DNA from: Nitrosococcus halophilus Nc 4
GTDB taxonomy: Bacteria; Pseudomonadota; Gammaproteobacteria; Nitrosococcales; Nitrosococcaceae
Assembly (NCBI RefSeq): GCF_000024725.1
Contig: NC_013960.1
Span: 766,261 to 830,260, forward strand
Reading direction: 5' to 3'
Length of the DNA stretch: 64,000 nt
In this document: in pieces, positions 10,046-20,530 of the stretch
Position numbering within the stretch: position 1 is the stretch's first letter
Layout of the letters: each line of letters opens with the position of its first letter
Notes under the pieces: generated by a model
Told to the model about the DNA's origin: nothing
What the model saw: the letters and a program-made list of their open reading frames with translations, nothing else
Database searches by the model: none
Translations under genes and position numbers: made by a program

Positions 10046-10906
10046 ATGACAAAACAAAAACTTGAGATATACGCTAAATTGATGCGGTTGGATCGTCCAG
10101 TGGGTATCTTTTTATTGTTATGGCCAACCCTCTGGGCACTCTGGATTGCCAGTGGGGGTCAGCCTGATGCCAAGGTATTGGGGGTGTTTGTCCTGGGCGT
10201 TGTGATCATGCGCTCTGCTGGATGTGTGATCAACGATTTTGCCGATCGTGATTTCGATCCCCATGTCAGACGCACCCTTAACCGCCCCCTGGCCACGGGT
10301 CGAGTCCATCCTCGAGAGGCGCTGATCCTATTTGTTGGGCTGTGTCTAGTGGCCTTTGGGTTAGTGTTGTTACTGGATCCCTTGACCATCGGGCTCTCTT
10401 TTGCCGGCGCTTTTCTGGCTGCGACCTATCCTTTCATGAAGCGTTACACCCATTGGCCCCAGATTTACTTGGGCGCTGCTTTTGGTTGGGCGGTGCCCAT
10501 GGCTTTTGCCGCCCAGACGGGAACGGTGCCAGGGGCGGCATGGCTGCTATTTGTGGTTACGGTGCTCTGGGCGACCGTGTATGATACTTTCTATGCCATG
10601 GTGGATCGAGAAGATGATTTGCTCATCGGCGTCAAATCCACGGCCGTCTTGTTTGGCAACGAAGATCGCTTGATTACGGCCCTCCTGCAAGGGATGTTGT
10701 TGCTGATCCTATTCTGGGTGGGATACCGGGAAGGGTTAGGCGGGTATTATTACTCCGGGTTGTTAGTGGCGGCAGGGTTTGCTGGCTACCAGCAATATCT
10801 AATCCGGGATCGGGAACCGGCGCAATGTTTTCGGGCCTTCCTCAATAATAACGCCTTTGGGGCCACCATATTTGTGGGGATTGCCCTCCATTACTTGGCG
10901 GCGTAG
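10046..10906 (+). CDS. ubiA: 4-hydroxybenzoate polyprenyltransferase
   Basis: Integral membrane prenyltransferase that attaches the polyprenyl chain to 4-hydroxybenzoate in ubiquinone synthesis. The 286 residues are almost entirely hydrophobic helices. The two Mg-diphosphate Asp motifs are present: NDFADRDFD at 63-71 and [13 protein letters not shown] at about 182-194. Length and motif spacing are normal. It stands alone after recG; ubiC is not visible here. Confidence 0.94.
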   Translation: MTKQKLEIYAKLMRLDRPVGIFLLLWPTLWALWIASGGQPDAKVLGVFVLGVVIMRSAGCVINDFADRDFDPHVRRTLNRPLATGRVHPREALILFVGLCLVAFGLVLLLDPLTIGLSFAGAFLAATYPFMKRYTHWPQIYLGAAFGWAVPMAFAAQTGTVPGAAWLLFVVTVLWATVYDTFYAMVDREDDLLIGVKSTAVLFGNEDRLITALLQGMLLLILFWVGYREGLGGYYYSGLLVAAGFAGYQQYLIRDREPAQCFRAFLNNNAFGATIFVGIALHYLAA

Positions 10907-10951
10907 CGGTTGTCTGACTCTATAAACATAAGAGCGTTTGGGAGTTTTGCG

Positions 10952-11773
10952 GTGACCAAGAGGCTTTTGTTGCTGTTGCTGGCATTTCTCCTGGTTGCCC
11001 CCTCAGAGGCGGCCGTGTTTCGTTGGGTCGATGGGGAAGGCCATACCCACTATAGCGACCGTCCCCAGCCGGGTGCCCAGGAGATAAAACTCAAGCTCCA
11101 GGCCCCTTATTACTACGTCCAGCGGGTATATGATGGGGATACCCTTCTGCTCAAGGAAGGGTTGCGAGTCCGGTTGTTAGGGATTAACGCCCCCGAGATC
11201 GAGGGCCGTTATCGGCCGGAGGAGGCGGGAGGGCGTTCGGCGCGGGATTGGCTGCGGCAACATATCGAAGACCAAAAGGTACAGCTCCAATTCGATAAAG
11301 AGCGGCACGATCACTATGATCGACTGCTAGCCCACGTCTTTACCGTGGAGGGAGAGCACCTGAATCTCCGCCTGGTGGAGGAAGGATTGGCGGTGGTTAA
11401 CCTTATTCCTCCCAATCTCAAGTACAGCAATTCATTGGTTCAGGCCCAGGAGGGCGCCGAAGCGGCTAAGCGGGGGCTTTGGAAGATGCCCGACTATGTA
11501 CCCCGGCCGATCCTGGAGATCCCCGAGGGCAACTATCGGCGGGGTTGGCAGCGCTATCAAGGGGTTCCCGTGGCGATTCGTCCAGGACGCAAATATGTGC
11601 GCCTGACCTTTGGCCCCCAGGTGGCGGTACGCATTCCCCAGGAGCAATTGGGCCTTTTTGGGGAGCTTGAACGTTATTTGGGGAAGCAGCTTGAGGTTCG
11701 AGGGTGGGTATCCCGCCGCCGGAGCAATTATTCGATTCTGGTTCGCCACCCCAGTGGGCTCAAACCGCTTTAA
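10952..11773 (+). CDS. Secreted thermonuclease-like (SNase) protein with DUF4124 N-domain
   Basis: Predicted envelope or secreted nuclease. A signal peptide (TKRLLLLLLAFLLVAPSEAA) is followed by a DUF4124-like segment (VFRWVDGEGHTHYSDRPQP) and a staphylococcal-nuclease OB fold (YDGDTLLLKEGLRVRLLGINAPE, then DKERHDHYDRLLAHVF), with a C-terminal second OB-like region (VRLTFGPQVAVRIP). The usual SNase Asp, Arg and Glu positions are recognisable. I chose GTG 10952 with GGAG at 10941-10944; a TTG at 10910 would put extra residues before the signal peptide. It converges on comF with a 4-bp overlap. Confidence 0.8.
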   Translation: MTKRLLLLLLAFLLVAPSEAAVFRWVDGEGHTHYSDRPQPGAQEIKLKLQAPYYYVQRVYDGDTLLLKEGLRVRLLGINAPEIEGRYRPEEAGGRSARDWLRQHIEDQKVQLQFDKERHDHYDRLLAHVFTVEGEHLNLRLVEEGLAVVNLIPPNLKYSNSLVQAQEGAEAAKRGLWKMPDYVPRPILEIPEGNYRRGWQRYQGVPVAIRPGRKYVRLTFGPQVAVRIPQEQLGLFGELERYLGKQLEVRGWVSRRRSNYSILVRHPSGLKPL

Positions 11774-12483
11774 AAGGGCAGGGCTCGGGCACAGGTCCAA
11801 ACCTCAACGATTTGTACGCCGCCTCGGCGCAAGACTTTAGTGAGTTCCCCCACGGTATGCCCGGTAGTGAAGACATCATCCATAATCGCCACATGACGGG
11901 CGGTTAGAGGCCCCTGAAGGGCAAAGACGCCGCGTATATTGCGTTTACGTTCCTGACGGGGCAGTTCTGATTGGCTGGTGGTGTTCCGCTTTCGGTATAT
12001 CCCCTGATAGTGAATGGGGATTTGCAGCCGGGCGGCAATGGGTTGCGCCAGTTCCAGGGCCTGGTTGAACCCCCGTTCCCGCAATCGAGTAGGGTGCAAG
12101 GGGACGGGAATGATACACTCTGGCAGGGGATGAGCCCGATGTTCCAGGTGCTCGGCGGTCAATGCGCCTAGCAACTGGGCGAGATGTAATTTGCCATGAA
12201 ATTTTAGCTGCAGGATCAAATGATCGAGGGGGGGCGCATAACGGAAGGCGCTTAGGGTCCGGTCTTGGGGAGGGGCTTGTTGTTGACAGGCACCGCAGAT
12301 TCCGGGAATGGAGAGGGGGCGTGCGCAGCACAAGCAAGCACTGCCGAGAGGCGGTAAATCAGCCCGGCAGCGGCTACAAAGGTCTAGTCCAGTAGCGCCC
12401 GGCGCTCCGCATAAAGCGCATAATGGAGGGTATAACCTCTGCCAAAAGGTTTCCAGCCAAATTGAGGCTCGGTTGACAGTCAC
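11770..12483 (-). CDS. comF: ComF-family phosphoribosyltransferase-like protein
   Basis: ComF proteins are needed for natural transformation in some bacteria and carry a PRTase fold. The 237-residue product has an N-terminal zinc-binding double Cys motif (CALCGAPG, CSRCRADLP, CLCCARPL, CGACQQQ) and a C-terminal PRPP-binding loop (VAIMDDVFTTGHTV). The position next to the bio cluster, divergent from bioB, is common in gammaproteobacteria. Confidence 0.88.
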   Translation of the reverse strand: MTVNRASIWLETFWQRLYPPLCALCGAPGATGLDLCSRCRADLPPLGSACLCCARPLSIPGICGACQQQAPPQDRTLSAFRYAPPLDHLILQLKFHGKLHLAQLLGALTAEHLEHRAHPLPECIIPVPLHPTRLRERGFNQALELAQPIAARLQIPIHYQGIYRKRNTTSQSELPRQERKRNIRGVFALQGPLTARHVAIMDDVFTTGHTVGELTKVLRRGGVQIVEVWTCARALPF

Positions 12484-12534
12484 GGCTTCTCCATAAAGAA
12501 TCCGGCAGCAGCTTGATGAGTATAATGAGTAATT

Positions 12535-13569
12535 ATGACCTGTTTTCTTCCTTCAACTGAAATATGTGATGGCCTGCGCCATGATTGGTCCACAGAAGAG
12601 GTGAGAGCATTGCTTGAACAGCCCTTTGTGGATCTCATCCATCAGGCCCAGACGGTCCATCGTCGGCACTTTGATCCTAATCAAGTCCAGGTGAGCACCC
12701 TGCTGAGCATTAAAACAGGGGGATGTCCCGAGGACTGCGCCTATTGTCCCCAAAGTGCCCGCTACAGCACTCCGGTGAAAGCCGAACCCCTATTGCCTCT
12801 GGATGAGGTCTTGGCGACAGCGCGGAATGCCAAGGCGCGGGGAGCTAGTCGCTTTTGCATGGGGGCGGCTTGGCGTAGCCTCAAAGACCGTGAATTGGAG
12901 CCTGTGGCGGAGATGATTGTAGCGGTGAAGGCATTGGGGCTGGAGACCTGCGTGACCCTGGGCATGTTAGGCCCCGGCCAAGCGGAACGGCTCAAGGCCG
13001 CCGGATTGGACTATTACAATCATAACTTGGACACTTCGCCAGAGTTTTACGGGGAAATCATTTCCACTCGCACCTACCAGGATCGATTGGATACCTTGGC
13101 CCGAGTGCGGGAAGCGGGCATTCATGTTTGTAGTGGTGGTATTGTGGGGATGGGGGAGGACCGTGACCATCGGGCGGGACTGCTAGCCAATTTGGCTAAC
13201 TTGCCACGCCATCCGGAAAGCGTTCCGATTAATATGTTGGTCCAGGTCGAGGGAACCCCCTTGGCTGGAGCCCCTGCGCTGGACCCTTTTGAGTTTGTGC
13301 GCACCGTGGCTTGCGCTCGGCTCTTGATGCCCGGTTCTTTTGTGCGTCTCTCGGCGGGCAGGGAAGCAATGAGCGATGAATTGCAGGCTTTATGTTTTCT
13401 CGCCGGGGCGAATTCCATTTTCTATGGTGAAAAATTGCTCACCACCCCCAATCCAACCACGGATCATGATCAGCAATTGTTTGAGCGCTTGGGGCTTAAG
13501 TGTCTGCCCTCCGAGGAGCAGACCCCCGCCGTCTCCAATGCAGACAAGATGCCTTCTGCCTCTGCTTGA
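12535..13569 (+). CDS. bioB: Biotin synthase
   Basis: Radical SAM enzyme that inserts sulfur into dethiobiotin. The 344 residues contain the 4Fe-4S cluster motif at Cys64, Cys68 and Cys71 (CPEDCAYC), the [12 protein letters not shown] segment and the [2Fe-2S] Cys/Arg region ([11 protein letters not shown]). It is the first gene of bioBFHCD, whose members are 6 bp apart or overlap. The intergenic region with comF (12484-12534) is short and should hold the operon promoter; I could not identify a BirA operator by eye. Confidence 0.96.
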   Translation: MTCFLPSTEICDGLRHDWSTEEVRALLEQPFVDLIHQAQTVHRRHFDPNQVQVSTLLSIKTGGCPEDCAYCPQSARYSTPVKAEPLLPLDEVLATARNAKARGASRFCMGAAWRSLKDRELEPVAEMIVAVKALGLETCVTLGMLGPGQAERLKAAGLDYYNHNLDTSPEFYGEIISTRTYQDRLDTLARVREAGIHVCSGGIVGMGEDRDHRAGLLANLANLPRHPESVPINMLVQVEGTPLAGAPALDPFEFVRTVACARLLMPGSFVRLSAGREAMSDELQALCFLAGANSIFYGEKLLTTPNPTTDHDQQLFERLGLKCLPSEEQTPAVSNADKMPSASA

Positions 13570-13575
13570 AACGGA

Positions 13576-14739
13576 GTGGTGCCGGATTTAAAGACCGCCC
13601 TGGCGCCGAATTTGGATCAGCGTCAGGCCCAATCTCTTTATCGCTATCGGCGGGTACTGGAAGGTCCTCAGGGGCCGGAGATCCAAGTGGATGGCCGCCG
13701 GGTTTGGACTTTTTGCAGTAACGACTATTTGGGCCTGGCCAATCACCCCAAGATTCGAGTTGCCTTTATGCAGGGAGTCCAGGAATACGGCGTTGGTAGC
13801 GGGGCTGCTCACCTGGTGACGGGCCATAGCCGTGCCCATCATGAATTAGAGGAAGCCTTGGCGGAGTTTGTGGGACGGCCCCGGGCGTTGTTGTTTTCTA
13901 CCGGGTATTTGGCCAATCTTGGGGTCATTAGCGCTTTGCTGGGGCACCAAGATGCGGTTTTTGAGGACCGCCTTAACCATGCTTCTCTGCTGGATGGGGG
14001 GTTGCTTGCGGGGGCTCGTTTTAAACGGTATCGGCACCGGGATTGCCAGGCCCTGGAGGCTGCTTTGGCCGCCCGTAGAGCCCGGCGCAAGCTGGTGGTG
14101 ACCGATGGTGTCTTTAGCATGGATGGGGATCTGGCCCCCCTGCCGGAACTGGCCACAGTCGCTCGCCATTTCGATGCTTGGCTGCTGGTGGATGATGCCC
14201 ACGGCCTAGGGGTCTTGGGGGAAGGAGGGCGCGGGAGTTTGGCCCATTGGGGGTTGGGAATGGCTCAGGTACCCATCTTAGTGGGGACTTTGGGCAAGGC
14301 TTTGGGCACCTTCGGGGCCTTCGTCGCCGGTGAGGAAGCCCTTGTTGAAACCCTGATCCAACAGGCTCGGACTTATATCTATACCACTGCCCCGCCCCCC
14401 GCGGTGGCGGCGGCTACCCTGGCCAGCCTTCGGTTAGCCGAAGCCGAATCCTGGCGCCGGGAGAAATTAGCCCATTTGATTGCCCAATTCCGCCAAGGGG
14501 CAGCCCAGTTGGGGCTTCAACTGATGGATTCCCAGACCCCTATCCAACCCCTTTTAGTGGGGGACTCAGCGGCAGCGCTTAAGTTGAGTGAAAGCCTGCT
14601 CGCGCGAGGGATGTTGATTACCGCCATTCGTCCGCCTACGGTGCCGGCAGGAAGCGCACGGCTGCGAATCACCTTGACCGCCGCCCATTCTGAGACCCAG
14701 GTGGAGCGTCTACTTGAGGCCTTGGCCGAGTCCTTATGA
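13576..14739 (+). CDS. bioF: 8-amino-7-oxononanoate synthase
   Basis: PLP enzyme that condenses pimeloyl-ACP (or CoA) with alanine. The 387-residue product has the N-terminal [12 protein letters not shown], the [11 protein letters not shown] and [14 protein letters not shown] stretches, the [10 protein letters not shown] motif and the PLP lysine in [11 protein letters not shown]. Two overlapping GTG starts (13576, 13579) follow an ACGGAG site. It overlaps bioH by 4 bp. Confidence 0.95.
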   Translation: MVPDLKTALAPNLDQRQAQSLYRYRRVLEGPQGPEIQVDGRRVWTFCSNDYLGLANHPKIRVAFMQGVQEYGVGSGAAHLVTGHSRAHHELEEALAEFVGRPRALLFSTGYLANLGVISALLGHQDAVFEDRLNHASLLDGGLLAGARFKRYRHRDCQALEAALAARRARRKLVVTDGVFSMDGDLAPLPELATVARHFDAWLLVDDAHGLGVLGEGGRGSLAHWGLGMAQVPILVGTLGKALGTFGAFVAGEEALVETLIQQARTYIYTTAPPPAVAAATLASLRLAEAESWRREKLAHLIAQFRQGAAQLGLQLMDSQTPIQPLLVGDSAAALKLSESLLARGMLITAIRPPTVPAGSARLRITLTAAHSETQVERLLEALAESL

Positions 14740-15503
14740 GTCTGTATGTAGAACAGCGGGGCGCAGGTCCTGATCTGGTATTGCTCCATGGGTGGGGTTT
14801 TCACAGCGGGGTTTGGTTCCCCCTTGCCGAACGCTTGGCGGCCCACTTCCGGGTGACCCTGGTGGATCTGCCCGGTCATGGCCGGAGCGATCCCCTGCCT
14901 CAAGGGGGGCAGTTAGTTGCCGTGGCAGAAGCGGTAAAGAAGGTGGCGCCCCCCCAGGCTATTTGGATGGGGTGGTCTCTTGGCGGTTTGGTGGCTTTGC
15001 AAGTGGCTATCAATTATCCCCTGCAAGTGAAGAAGCTGGTGCTGGCGGCCAGCACCCCCCGCTTTGTAACCGCACCTGATTGGCCTTGGGCCGTTGCCCC
15101 AGAGGTGTTAACGGCTTTTGGGGAGGCGCTGCAGGCGGATTTAACGGCAACCCTGAAGCGCTTTGTCTGGTTGCAGACCCGAGGTGCTGAACAAGCAAAA
15201 GCAGTCGCTCAGGCCCTTTTGACACAGCTCACGCCTGCTCATCACTCAGGCAGGGAAGGACTAGTGGCCGGCTTGGCTTTGCTTAAAAACAGCGATCTCC
15301 GGGTAAACTTAGCGACGGTGAGTTGTCCAACTTTGATGGTGCTGGGGCAGCGCGATACTTTGGTTCCGGCCAAAGTAGGTGATTGGCTGTCTGCCCAGTT
15401 GCCCCAGGCTCAAGTGGGTATTATTCCGGGGGCGGGACATGTCCCCTTCCTTTCCCACCAGCAAGCATTTGGGGACATTCTTCAGCCTTTTTTGGAAATC
15501 TAG
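14736..15503 (+). CDS. bioH: Pimeloyl-ACP methyl ester carboxylesterase
   Basis: Alpha/beta hydrolase that removes the methyl group from pimeloyl-ACP methyl ester, ending the BioC-primed cycle. The 255 residues show [12 protein letters not shown] (oxyanion region), the nucleophile elbow GWSLGG, an Asp in [10 protein letters not shown] and the catalytic His in [10 protein letters not shown]. The ATG overlaps the bioF stop (ATGA). Having bioH within the bio operon beside bioC fits the BioC-BioH pathway. Confidence 0.94.
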   Translation: MSLYVEQRGAGPDLVLLHGWGFHSGVWFPLAERLAAHFRVTLVDLPGHGRSDPLPQGGQLVAVAEAVKKVAPPQAIWMGWSLGGLVALQVAINYPLQVKKLVLAASTPRFVTAPDWPWAVAPEVLTAFGEALQADLTATLKRFVWLQTRGAEQAKAVAQALLTQLTPAHHSGREGLVAGLALLKNSDLRVNLATVSCPTLMVLGQRDTLVPAKVGDWLSAQLPQAQVGIIPGAGHVPFLSHQQAFGDILQPFLEI

Positions 15504-15526
15504 ACTTTGTAGCGGGAAGTGAATTC

Positions 15527-16456
15527 TTGAATCCGGAATACGGTATTAACAAGCGACAGGTGAGCAAGGCCTTTAATCGGGCTGCCGCCCGCTATGATCA
15601 GGTGGCGGTATTACAACGCATGGTGGGGGAACAGCTACTGGAGCGTTTAGAGTTAGTCAAGCTATCCCCGGCCGTAGTGGTGGATGTGGGGGCGGGGACT
15701 GGGCTTCAGACAATAGACCTTCTACGCCGCTATGGAAAGGCGCAAGTCATGGCATTGGATTTGGCACCGGAGATGCTCCATGAGGCCCGGCGGCGGGTGA
15801 AAGGCAGAGCGCTAGAGCGGGTATTGGAAGCGGTGTGGCCTCGCCGCCATTGCCATTTTGTCTGTGGCGATACGGAATGTTTGCCCTTCGCCAATCAAAG
15901 TGTGGATCTAATTTTCTCCAACTTGACCTTGCAATGGTGCTCAGCATTGGACTCTGTGTTCACCGAATTTCGGCGGATCTTAAAGCCTGGAGGATTGCTC
16001 ACCTTCACCACCTTAGGACCCGATACCTTGAAAGAATTGCGGGCAGCCTGGTCCAGTGCCGATGCTTACCGGCATGTGAATCCTTTTGTGGATATGCATG
16101 ACATCGGCGATGGGTTAGTCCGGGCAGGTCTTGCAGAGCCGGTGATGGACGTCGAACACTACACGTTCACCTATCCCGATGTCTATGGGCTGATGCGCGA
16201 CCTTAAACTGCTAGGGGCGCAAACGGTGGGCTCGGGGCGGCAAGCGGGCTTGATGGGTAAGAATAGGCGGCAAAAGATGATGCAAAGTTACGAGGCCTTT
16301 CGTGAGGGAGGGCGCTTACCAGCAAGTTTCGAAGTAGTCTATGGTCATGCCTGGGGCGTAGAACAAACCTTACAGCAGCGCACTGCGGACGGCGCTATAC
16401 AAATCCCTCTCCATGCCCTCAAAGGCCGTTCCAAACCCATTGGAAACCGGTCCTGA
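15527..16456 (+). CDS. bioC: Malonyl-ACP O-methyltransferase
   Basis: SAM-dependent methyltransferase that caps malonyl-ACP so fatty acid synthesis can make pimeloyl-ACP. Typical features are NKRQVSKAFNRAAARYD at the N terminus, the SAM loop VVDVGAGTGLQT, SNLTLQWC and FTTLGPDTLKELR. I chose the TTG at 15527 with GGAAG seven bases upstream because it matches the normal BioC N terminus (309 residues); an upstream start at 15383 would overlap bioH heavily. Confidence 0.92.
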   Translation: MNPEYGINKRQVSKAFNRAAARYDQVAVLQRMVGEQLLERLELVKLSPAVVVDVGAGTGLQTIDLLRRYGKAQVMALDLAPEMLHEARRRVKGRALERVLEAVWPRRHCHFVCGDTECLPFANQSVDLIFSNLTLQWCSALDSVFTEFRRILKPGGLLTFTTLGPDTLKELRAAWSSADAYRHVNPFVDMHDIGDGLVRAGLAEPVMDVEHYTFTYPDVYGLMRDLKLLGAQTVGSGRQAGLMGKNRRQKMMQSYEAFREGGRLPASFEVVYGHAWGVEQTLQQRTADGAIQIPLHALKGRSKPIGNRS

Positions 16457-16469
16457 AGATTTTTCCGCC

Positions 16470-17210
16470 ATGGGGACAGGACTTTTCGTTACCGGCACGG
16501 ATACGGAGGTAGGTAAGACCTGCTGTAGTTTGGGCTTAATGGTCTGCTTGCAGCAGGCAGGTTACCGTGTGGCGGCCATGAAGCCGGTCGCCAGCGGTTG
16601 TCAACGGACAACGGCAGGGCTGCGCAATGAAGATGCCTTATTGCTCAGTCAATGTGCCAGCGTTTCTCTGGATTACCCGCAGGTGAATCCTTACCCCCTA
16701 GCGCCGCCTATTGCTCCCCATATTGCGGCGGCAACGGCGGGCATTGAGATTCAGCCCACCGTCATAAAAGCCGTTTTTGATTCCCTGTCCACCCTTGCGG
16801 ATAGGGTGGTGGTGGAAGGAATAGGCGGTTGGGCGGTGCCTATCAACGGTAAACAAACCATGGCCGATTTGGCTGTTTTGCTGGATTTGCCCGTGGTGCT
16901 GGTGGTGGGATTACGTCTTGGATGTCTTAATCATGCCCTGCTAACCGCCGAGGCCATCAGCCGAGCCGGCTTGCCTTTTGGGGGATGGATTGCCAATAGT
17001 ATTGAGTCCACCAAGCTTGCCTGGGAAAAGGAGAATATAGAGGCTCTGCGTGAACGTCTGCCGGCTCCTTTGTTGGGAACGGTGCCCTATCTTTCAAGAC
17101 CGGTGCCGGGGAAAGTGGCTGCTTTTCTTGACAAGGAATTATGCATCGCTGCGGTCCAAAGAGACGCCGATAAAGGGTCGTGTTTTAAAGGGGGAGAATT
17201 GAGCAAATGA
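16470..17210 (+). CDS. bioD: ATP-dependent dethiobiotin synthetase
   Basis: Forms the ureido ring of dethiobiotin from 7,8-diaminononanoate, CO2 and ATP. The product has the P-loop TGTDTEVGKT at the N terminus, KPVASGCQ, EGIGGWAVPI and the C-terminal nucleotide-binding part. ATG 16470 gives about 246 residues starting MGTGLFVTG, normal for the family; an earlier ATG at 16413 would overlap bioC. No bioA is visible in the window, so the diaminononanoate step must be encoded elsewhere. Confidence 0.93.
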   Translation: MGTGLFVTGTDTEVGKTCCSLGLMVCLQQAGYRVAAMKPVASGCQRTTAGLRNEDALLLSQCASVSLDYPQVNPYPLAPPIAPHIAAATAGIEIQPTVIKAVFDSLSTLADRVVVEGIGGWAVPINGKQTMADLAVLLDLPVVLVVGLRLGCLNHALLTAEAISRAGLPFGGWIANSIESTKLAWEKENIEALRERLPAPLLGTVPYLSRPVPGKVAAFLDKELCIAAVQRDADKGSCFKGGELSK

Positions 17211-17488
17211 ACTGGAACACTATCCAGATAAAGTATTGTTGGGTTAAAGCAACAAAAATGGGTGATTTGCCACGTCATATCTTTGACAGGCAATACTCAT
17301 AGGGCCTAAGAGTAATGATTGCTTCCAGAGGCTCCAAGGAAAAATACTCTTATAAAACATATGGTTATTGTGGTAAAAAAACCTTTTCGGTAGATTTTTA
17401 TTATACCCCTAACAAATGGCACGAATCCTGCTATAATTTTAATAACAGTTTTGAGATCTCATATTTGTCCTCTAAGCCTCCTAGATCT
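17211..17488. other. Intergenic stretch with no convincing gene
   Basis: Together with the terminator and leader up to 17619, about 400 bp lie between bioD and the MlaC gene. The sequence is AT-rich. A TATAAT at 17432-17437 followed 80 bp later by a terminator could produce a short RNA. Small ORFs here look like chance frames. Confidence 0.4.
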
Positions 17489-17521
17489 GGGCGCCCTTTT
17501 AGTTTAGGCGCCCTTTTTTTT
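17489..17521 (+). terminator. Rho-independent terminator
   Basis: Seven-bp stem GGGCGCC (17489-17495) / GGCGCCC (17507-17513) followed by an eight-T run. It ends either the bio operon or a short transcript starting near 17445. Confidence 0.85.
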
Positions 17522-17619
17522 ATCTTATGACCGCCATTTCGGCAAATTCTGGCATTACTTAAATTTGTATGCTTCCTTATACTATAGATTGTCTGGTTGT
17601 GGACGATGGTTAAGGTGTA

Positions 17620-18333
17620 GTGATGAACACAAGAGGTTTTATGCAACACTTTTTAGGGCAGAGAAGTGACGGGGGGCATAAGCCGATGGCTAAGCGGTTC
17701 TTGGCTCTAGGGATCATGGTGTGGGCCATCATGCCATTAGGGATGGCGGCCCAGGCGAATCTGCTTTCGCCGCGAGACATTGTGTTGGAGACTTCGCAAC
17801 GGGTTCTTGAAGCGTTAAAGGATCAGCAGGTCAGCCCTGCGGATAATCCAGAGTATTTTTACCGCTTGGCCAATGAACTCATCGTGCCACATTTTGACTT
17901 TGGGCGAATGTCGCGCCGGGTATTGGGCAAGCACTGGCGTCAGGCAACAGAGGAACAACAGCTCGATTTTACGGCCCAGTTTCGTCAACTACTGGTGCGA
18001 ACCTATGTCACGGCCTTGCACAAGTATAGTACGGAGGATATCCGAAATTTCCTCCAGGAACGGATCAAAGTGCTGCCAGTGAACCATCCCCCGGAGGCCA
18101 CCCGGGTCAATGTCAAGGTGCAGGTGGAGAATGAAAATGGGGGCCCCCCCATCCATATCGCAGTAAATCTTTACCTTAACAAGGAAAAAAGTTGGAAGGT
18201 GGAGGATGTGCAGGTAGAAGGGGTAAGCTTGGTGACCAACTATCGGGCCACCTTTTACCGTGAGATCCGGGTTGGTGGGATTCAGGGCTTGATCGACAAG
18301 CTGGCGCTGCGCAACCAGCATGCCATGAAATGA
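17620..18333 (+). CDS. MlaC/Ttg2D-family periplasmic phospholipid-binding protein
   Basis: MlaC proteins shuttle phospholipid between the outer-membrane MlaA complex and the inner-membrane MlaFEDB pump. The 237-residue ORF has a hydrophobic signal (RFLALGIMVWAIMPLGMAAQA, cleavage after about residue 45) and the family body: PHFDFGRMSRRVLGKHWRQAT, FRQLLVRTYVTAL, VNLYLNKEKSWKVEDV and SLVTNYRATF. Internal ATGs, including 17686, would give a more usual signal peptide length. No mlaFEDB genes adjoin it. Confidence 0.85.
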   Translation: MMNTRGFMQHFLGQRSDGGHKPMAKRFLALGIMVWAIMPLGMAAQANLLSPRDIVLETSQRVLEALKDQQVSPADNPEYFYRLANELIVPHFDFGRMSRRVLGKHWRQATEEQQLDFTAQFRQLLVRTYVTALHKYSTEDIRNFLQERIKVLPVNHPPEATRVNVKVQVENENGGPPIHIAVNLYLNKEKSWKVEDVQVEGVSLVTNYRATFYREIRVGGIQGLIDKLALRNQHAMK

Positions 18334-18359
18334 GGAGGCCGCGAGCCCTCTGAAAGTCC

Positions 18360-20429
18360 CTAATCAGCAATTTTGTCAGGGATTTGCTCAAGCTGGGCCA
18401 GCCAGGCGCTGGCTTCGCTGTCGCTGGGGGCGCGGTAGTCACCCCGGGGTGACAAAGCTCCCCCGGAGCCGACCTTGGGTCCATTGGGTAGACAACTGCG
18501 TTTGAATTGGCTGAATTTGAAGAACCGTTCCAAAAAGACTCCTAGCCAGCGTTTAATCTCGGTCAGTTCGTACTGATTGTGCTGGGCCTTTGGAATATCA
18601 GGCCAGGTGCCGCCAGTCCGGTCGTGCCAAGCAGACCAGGCGAGGAAAGCGATTTTGGCAGGCGTATAACCGAAACGCAAAGTGTAATAAAGATGAAAAT
18701 CCTGGAGTTGGTAGGGCCCGATAACCTCCTCGGAGCGCTGAGCAGGTTGTTCGTTGTTCTCGTGGGGGATAAGTTCCGGGCTGATCTCGGTTTCCCGGAT
18801 TTCTTCCAGAATTCTACTTGCTTCTATCCCTAGTTGTTGGTTTTTGGAGACCCAGCCCACTATATATTGAATGAGTGTCTTAGGTACGCTGGCATTGACA
18901 TGGTAATGGGCCATGTGATCCCCGACTCCATAGGTGCACCAGCCTAAGGCCAGTTCACTTAAATCACTGGTGCCCACCACCAGTGCCCCATGGAGATTGG
19001 CTAGCCGGAATAGATGGCTGGTTCGCTCCCCCGCTTGCACATTCTCAAAAGTCACATCATAGACCGGTTTACCCTGGGCATAGGGGTGGCCAAGATCTTT
19101 CAACATTTGCATGCAACTCGGGCGAATGTCGATTTCATGGGCCTGGCAGCCGATGGCCGCCATCAGCCGTCGCGCTTGTTGCAAAGTTTGTTCGCTGGTG
19201 GCAAACCCGGGCATGGTATAGGCCAGCACCTGAGTGCGGGGTAGCTTCATCACATCCATGGCGTGGGCGCAGACGATGAGGGCCTGGGTAGAATCAAGTC
19301 CTCCTGAAATGCCGATGATCACCTTATCCAAGCCGGTTGCTTGGAGCCGTTTGACCAATCCCTGGACTTGGATTTCATAGACCTCTTGGCAGCGCTGATC
19401 ACGGTCCGCAGGGTTGCTGGGAACATAGGGAAAACGCTCATAGGAACGCTTGAGCAAAACTTGTTCCTGAATAGGAAGGGGTGCTGAGAAACGGATAGTC
19501 CGGAAGGTTGCCAGCAAGTCTTTATGGCGGTAGCGAGTTTGGCCAAAGCTGTTTTGGCGCATTCGATCCTGTTGCAGGCGGTCCAAGTCGATATCGCCCA
19601 TGGCCAGCTGGGAGCGATAGCTGAAGCGTTGGGTTTCGGTTAAGCAGGTACCGTTCTCGTAGATCATCCCATGGCCATCCCAGGCCAGATCTGTGGTGGA
19701 TTCACCGCTCCCCGCGGCGGTGTAGAGGTAAGCGGCTAAGCAACGGCTAGATTGGCTACTGGCCAGGAGGCGGCGGTAATCGTCTTTTCCCACCGTAATA
19801 TTGGAGGCGGAAAGGTTGATGAGCACGGTTGCCCCCGCTAAGGCCGCATAGGAAGAAGGTGGAATGGGAGACCATAAATCTTCACAGATTTCGATATAGA
19901 AGGTGAAGAGGGGTTGTTCTTCAACCTGAAATAGGAGGCGGTTACCGAAGGGCACATCCTTTTGGCCACAAAGAGGGATACTTTCCCGTAAGGCATAGTC
20001 GGCGGGGGTAAACTGACGTAACTCATAGAATTCCCGGTAATTGGGTAAATAGGTTTTGGGGACGATGCCTAAGAGGCGGCCTTGATGAAATACTGCGGCG
20101 CAGTTGAAAAGCAAGTTATCAACTTGCAGCGGCAGGCCCACGACGCCAATGATAGGGAGTTTTTGAGAGCGCTTGAGTATTTGACCGAGGGCTTCCTGGC
20201 ATTCATCCAATAACACTTGTTGTTGGAAGAGATCATCACAGGAGTAGGCGGAAAGTCCTAGTTCTGGAAAGACGCTCAGCAGGCTTTTATGCTCGGCGGC
20301 TTGCTGCAGCAAAGCTTCCGTTTCTTTGGCATTAAATATGGGATCGGCAACCTGCAACTGGGGGACTGCCACCGCTGCGCGAATAAAATTGTGGTGATAA
20401 AGATTAAAAAAGGTATTTTTTCTGCTCAT
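18360..20429 (-). CDS. nadE: Glutamine-dependent NAD+ synthetase
   Basis: Makes NAD from deamido-NAD, ATP and glutamine. The 689 residues comprise an N-terminal nitrilase-fold glutaminase (Glu in FPELGLSAY, Cys in EICEDLWSP) and a C-terminal synthetase domain with the ATP-pyrophosphatase loop GISGGLDST, then DLSELALGWCTYGVGDHM. It is the long two-domain form. It converges on the MlaC-like gene. Confidence 0.94.
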   Translation of the reverse strand: MSRKNTFFNLYHHNFIRAAVAVPQLQVADPIFNAKETEALLQQAAEHKSLLSVFPELGLSAYSCDDLFQQQVLLDECQEALGQILKRSQKLPIIGVVGLPLQVDNLLFNCAAVFHQGRLLGIVPKTYLPNYREFYELRQFTPADYALRESIPLCGQKDVPFGNRLLFQVEEQPLFTFYIEICEDLWSPIPPSSYAALAGATVLINLSASNITVGKDDYRRLLASSQSSRCLAAYLYTAAGSGESTTDLAWDGHGMIYENGTCLTETQRFSYRSQLAMGDIDLDRLQQDRMRQNSFGQTRYRHKDLLATFRTIRFSAPLPIQEQVLLKRSYERFPYVPSNPADRDQRCQEVYEIQVQGLVKRLQATGLDKVIIGISGGLDSTQALIVCAHAMDVMKLPRTQVLAYTMPGFATSEQTLQQARRLMAAIGCQAHEIDIRPSCMQMLKDLGHPYAQGKPVYDVTFENVQAGERTSHLFRLANLHGALVVGTSDLSELALGWCTYGVGDHMAHYHVNASVPKTLIQYIVGWVSKNQQLGIEASRILEEIRETEISPELIPHENNEQPAQRSEEVIGPYQLQDFHLYYTLRFGYTPAKIAFLAWSAWHDRTGGTWPDIPKAQHNQYELTEIKRWLGVFLERFFKFSQFKRSCLPNGPKVGSGGALSPRGDYRAPSDSEASAWLAQLEQIPDKIAD

Positions 20430-20530
20430 GTCTTGTTGGGTATGCCGGTTTCCAGGAGAACCCTTGCCAGCTTACTCGAAGGCCGGGACTTTTTGTTTGA
20501 AAATGATAGTTTATTTACTATCATAAATCC

